Origin: Deltaproteobacteria bacterium
GTDB lineage: Bacteria; Desulfobacterota; BSN033; UBA1163
Reading direction: 5' to 3'
Assembly (NCBI GenBank): GCA_016875155.1
Contig: VGSD01000207.1
Coordinates: 1 to 5,713 of the forward strand
Length of the DNA stretch: 5,713 nucleotides
Below the pieces are notes generated by a model, which saw only the letters and a program-made list of their open reading frames with translations, did not search any database and was not told the origin of the DNA. Positions 4,944-5,713 of this stretch are shown here, one piece after another; position 1 is the first letter of the stretch; every line of letters starts with the position of its first letter. Made by a program: the position numbers and the translations under genes.

Positions 4944-5713
4944 TCACTTCTTTTTAGACAATTGTTTGATCGCATCATCAAGGCGATGATTCGCAACCTC
5001 CAATAGCTCCTCCATATATTCAAGATTGTGGACCCCTTTACCCTTCATGGCCAGATTATAATTTAACTCCGCCTCTCCAAAGGGCTTTCGATATACAAAA
5101 GTATGACCTCCACGGACTTCAATCCTTCTGATCTCCTCCCTTACTTTTTCAATTTTTGGAGTCAATTTTGTCAACCATCCATCGGAATTTTTCTTCCATT
5201 GCGTGAGCTTCTCACCGTAACTCTGGTCATGGCACTCAATGCACCGTTTCTTGATGTCATCTAAGGAATCTTTCTTTTTGGCAGGAACACCGCGATGGCA
5301 ATCAATACATTCGACCACGTCTAACTTACTGCTTGGGTTCTCTTTTACGCCAATGCCTCCTTTTCCTTGCACCAGCCTTTTAACCGAAATGTGACAATCC
5401 TCACATTTGACCTTCTTGATCTGTTTTCCGTGATGGCATTCTTTGCAATTTTTAAAAAAGGTCTTTCCATGGTTGTCACGCGGGGAGTGACAATCCATGC
5501 ATTTAAGGTTCTTCTTGAGCACATGGGTGTCATGGGAAAATTTGGTGTCGTTGAAAGGAACAGCCTGTTTCTCAATCCCGATATGGCAGAGCGAGGTGCA
5601 GGTCATCTCTATCCTGAATTCTTTTGACTGATAACCTTTGTCGAGGGCAGACAATGCCTGTTCGGTCTTGCTGTTGGCAACATTGAGGAGCTTGAAGGCG
5701 TATTCGATATTGT
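4944..5713 (-). CDS. Multihaem c-type cytochrome (cytochrome c3/NrfA-like), 5'-truncated
   Basis: The frame is open to the right window edge, so the N-terminus, with the expected export signal and perhaps more haem sites, is missing; the first 255 visible residues are counted from the edge. There are five CXXCH haem-attachment sites, CMDCH (71-75), CKECH (89-93), CEDCH (103-107), CIDCH (135-139) and CIECH (157-161), and one variant CTSLCH (38-43) with three residues between the cysteines. FSHDTH (58-63) precedes the first CXXCH as in cytochrome c3/c7 families, offering distal histidine ligands. After the haem region comes a helical tail with GVHNLEY (226-232), like the long helices of pentahaem and octahaem cytochromes. 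The protein should be periplasmic or membrane-bound and carry electrons in anaerobic respiration; partner and substrate are unknown. TTG 5654 is internal, not a start. A terminator follows the gene. Confidence 0.9.
   Translation of the reverse strand, partial: NIEYAFKLLNVANSKTEQALSALDKGYQSKEFRIEMTCTSLCHIGIEKQAVPFNDTKFSHDTHVLKKNLKCMDCHSPRDNHGKTFFKNCKECHHGKQIKKVKCEDCHISVKRLVQGKGGIGVKENPSSKLDVVECIDCHRGVPAKKKDSLDDIKKRCIECHDQSYGEKLTQWKKNSDGWLTKLTPKIEKVREEIRRIEVRGGHTFVYRKPFGEAELNYNLAMKGKGVHNLEYMEELLEVANHRLDDAIKQLSKKK

Noticed and set aside
5367..5627. Hydrophobic 86-codon frame opposite the cytochrome gene
   Set aside because: The apparent hydrophobic stretch comes from reading lysine- and cysteine-rich codons backwards; the opposite strand has conserved haem motifs.
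5652..5654. TTG as the start of the cytochrome gene
   Set aside because: The frame continues upstream to the window edge with a sequence that matches the protein's own C-terminal helix, so TTG is an internal leucine codon.

Overview
The window looks like a chromosomal piece of an anaerobic or facultatively anaerobic bacterium that uses multihaem c-type cytochromes. This is inferred from a multihaem CXXCH cytochrome, the redox repressor Rex, a cupin-type phosphoglucose isomerase best known from archaea, and short dispersed palindromes of kinds common in environmental bacterial genomes. A desulfobacterial (deltaproteobacterial) or related lineage would fit, but nothing here fixes the taxonomy. 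No phage, transposase, CRISPR, tRNA or rRNA signal was found.

Layout. The left part reads rightward: a 5'-truncated M20 metallopeptidase/deacylase (1-963); a 203-bp spacer with nested palindromes and a short tandem repeat; a cupin glucose-6-phosphate isomerase (1167-1742); and a cysteine hydrolase of the isochorismatase family (1727-2341) whose start overlaps the isomerase end. A convergent 193-bp spacer holds an intrinsic terminator built from a dispersed palindromic repeat. The right part reads leftward: a class III PLP enzyme (2535-3872), a 270-bp spacer with a 74-bp cloverleaf-like repeat, rex (4143-4784), and a 5'-truncated multihaem cytochrome (4944 to the window edge) closed by a strong terminator before the rex promoter.

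How the genes fit together. The isomerase and hydrolase are probably co-translated. The PLP enzyme and the M20 enzyme both suggest amino-acid metabolism but are not in one operon. The clearest regulatory story is rex: an exact match to the Rex operator pattern TTGTGA-N6-TCACAA surrounds its own Shine-Dalgarno, just downstream of a plausible promoter, which predicts NADH/NAD-responsive autoregulation. This Rex also appears to lack the aspartate of the known Arg-Asp-Tyr allosteric switch, having Phe instead.

No clearly new multi-gene system is visible. The points most worth following are the rex operator and its altered switch residue, the CX3CH haem site and duplicated helix in the cytochrome, the four-cysteine motif in the PLP enzyme, and the isomerase-hydrolase pairing. 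No gene-free stretch exceeds 300 bases.
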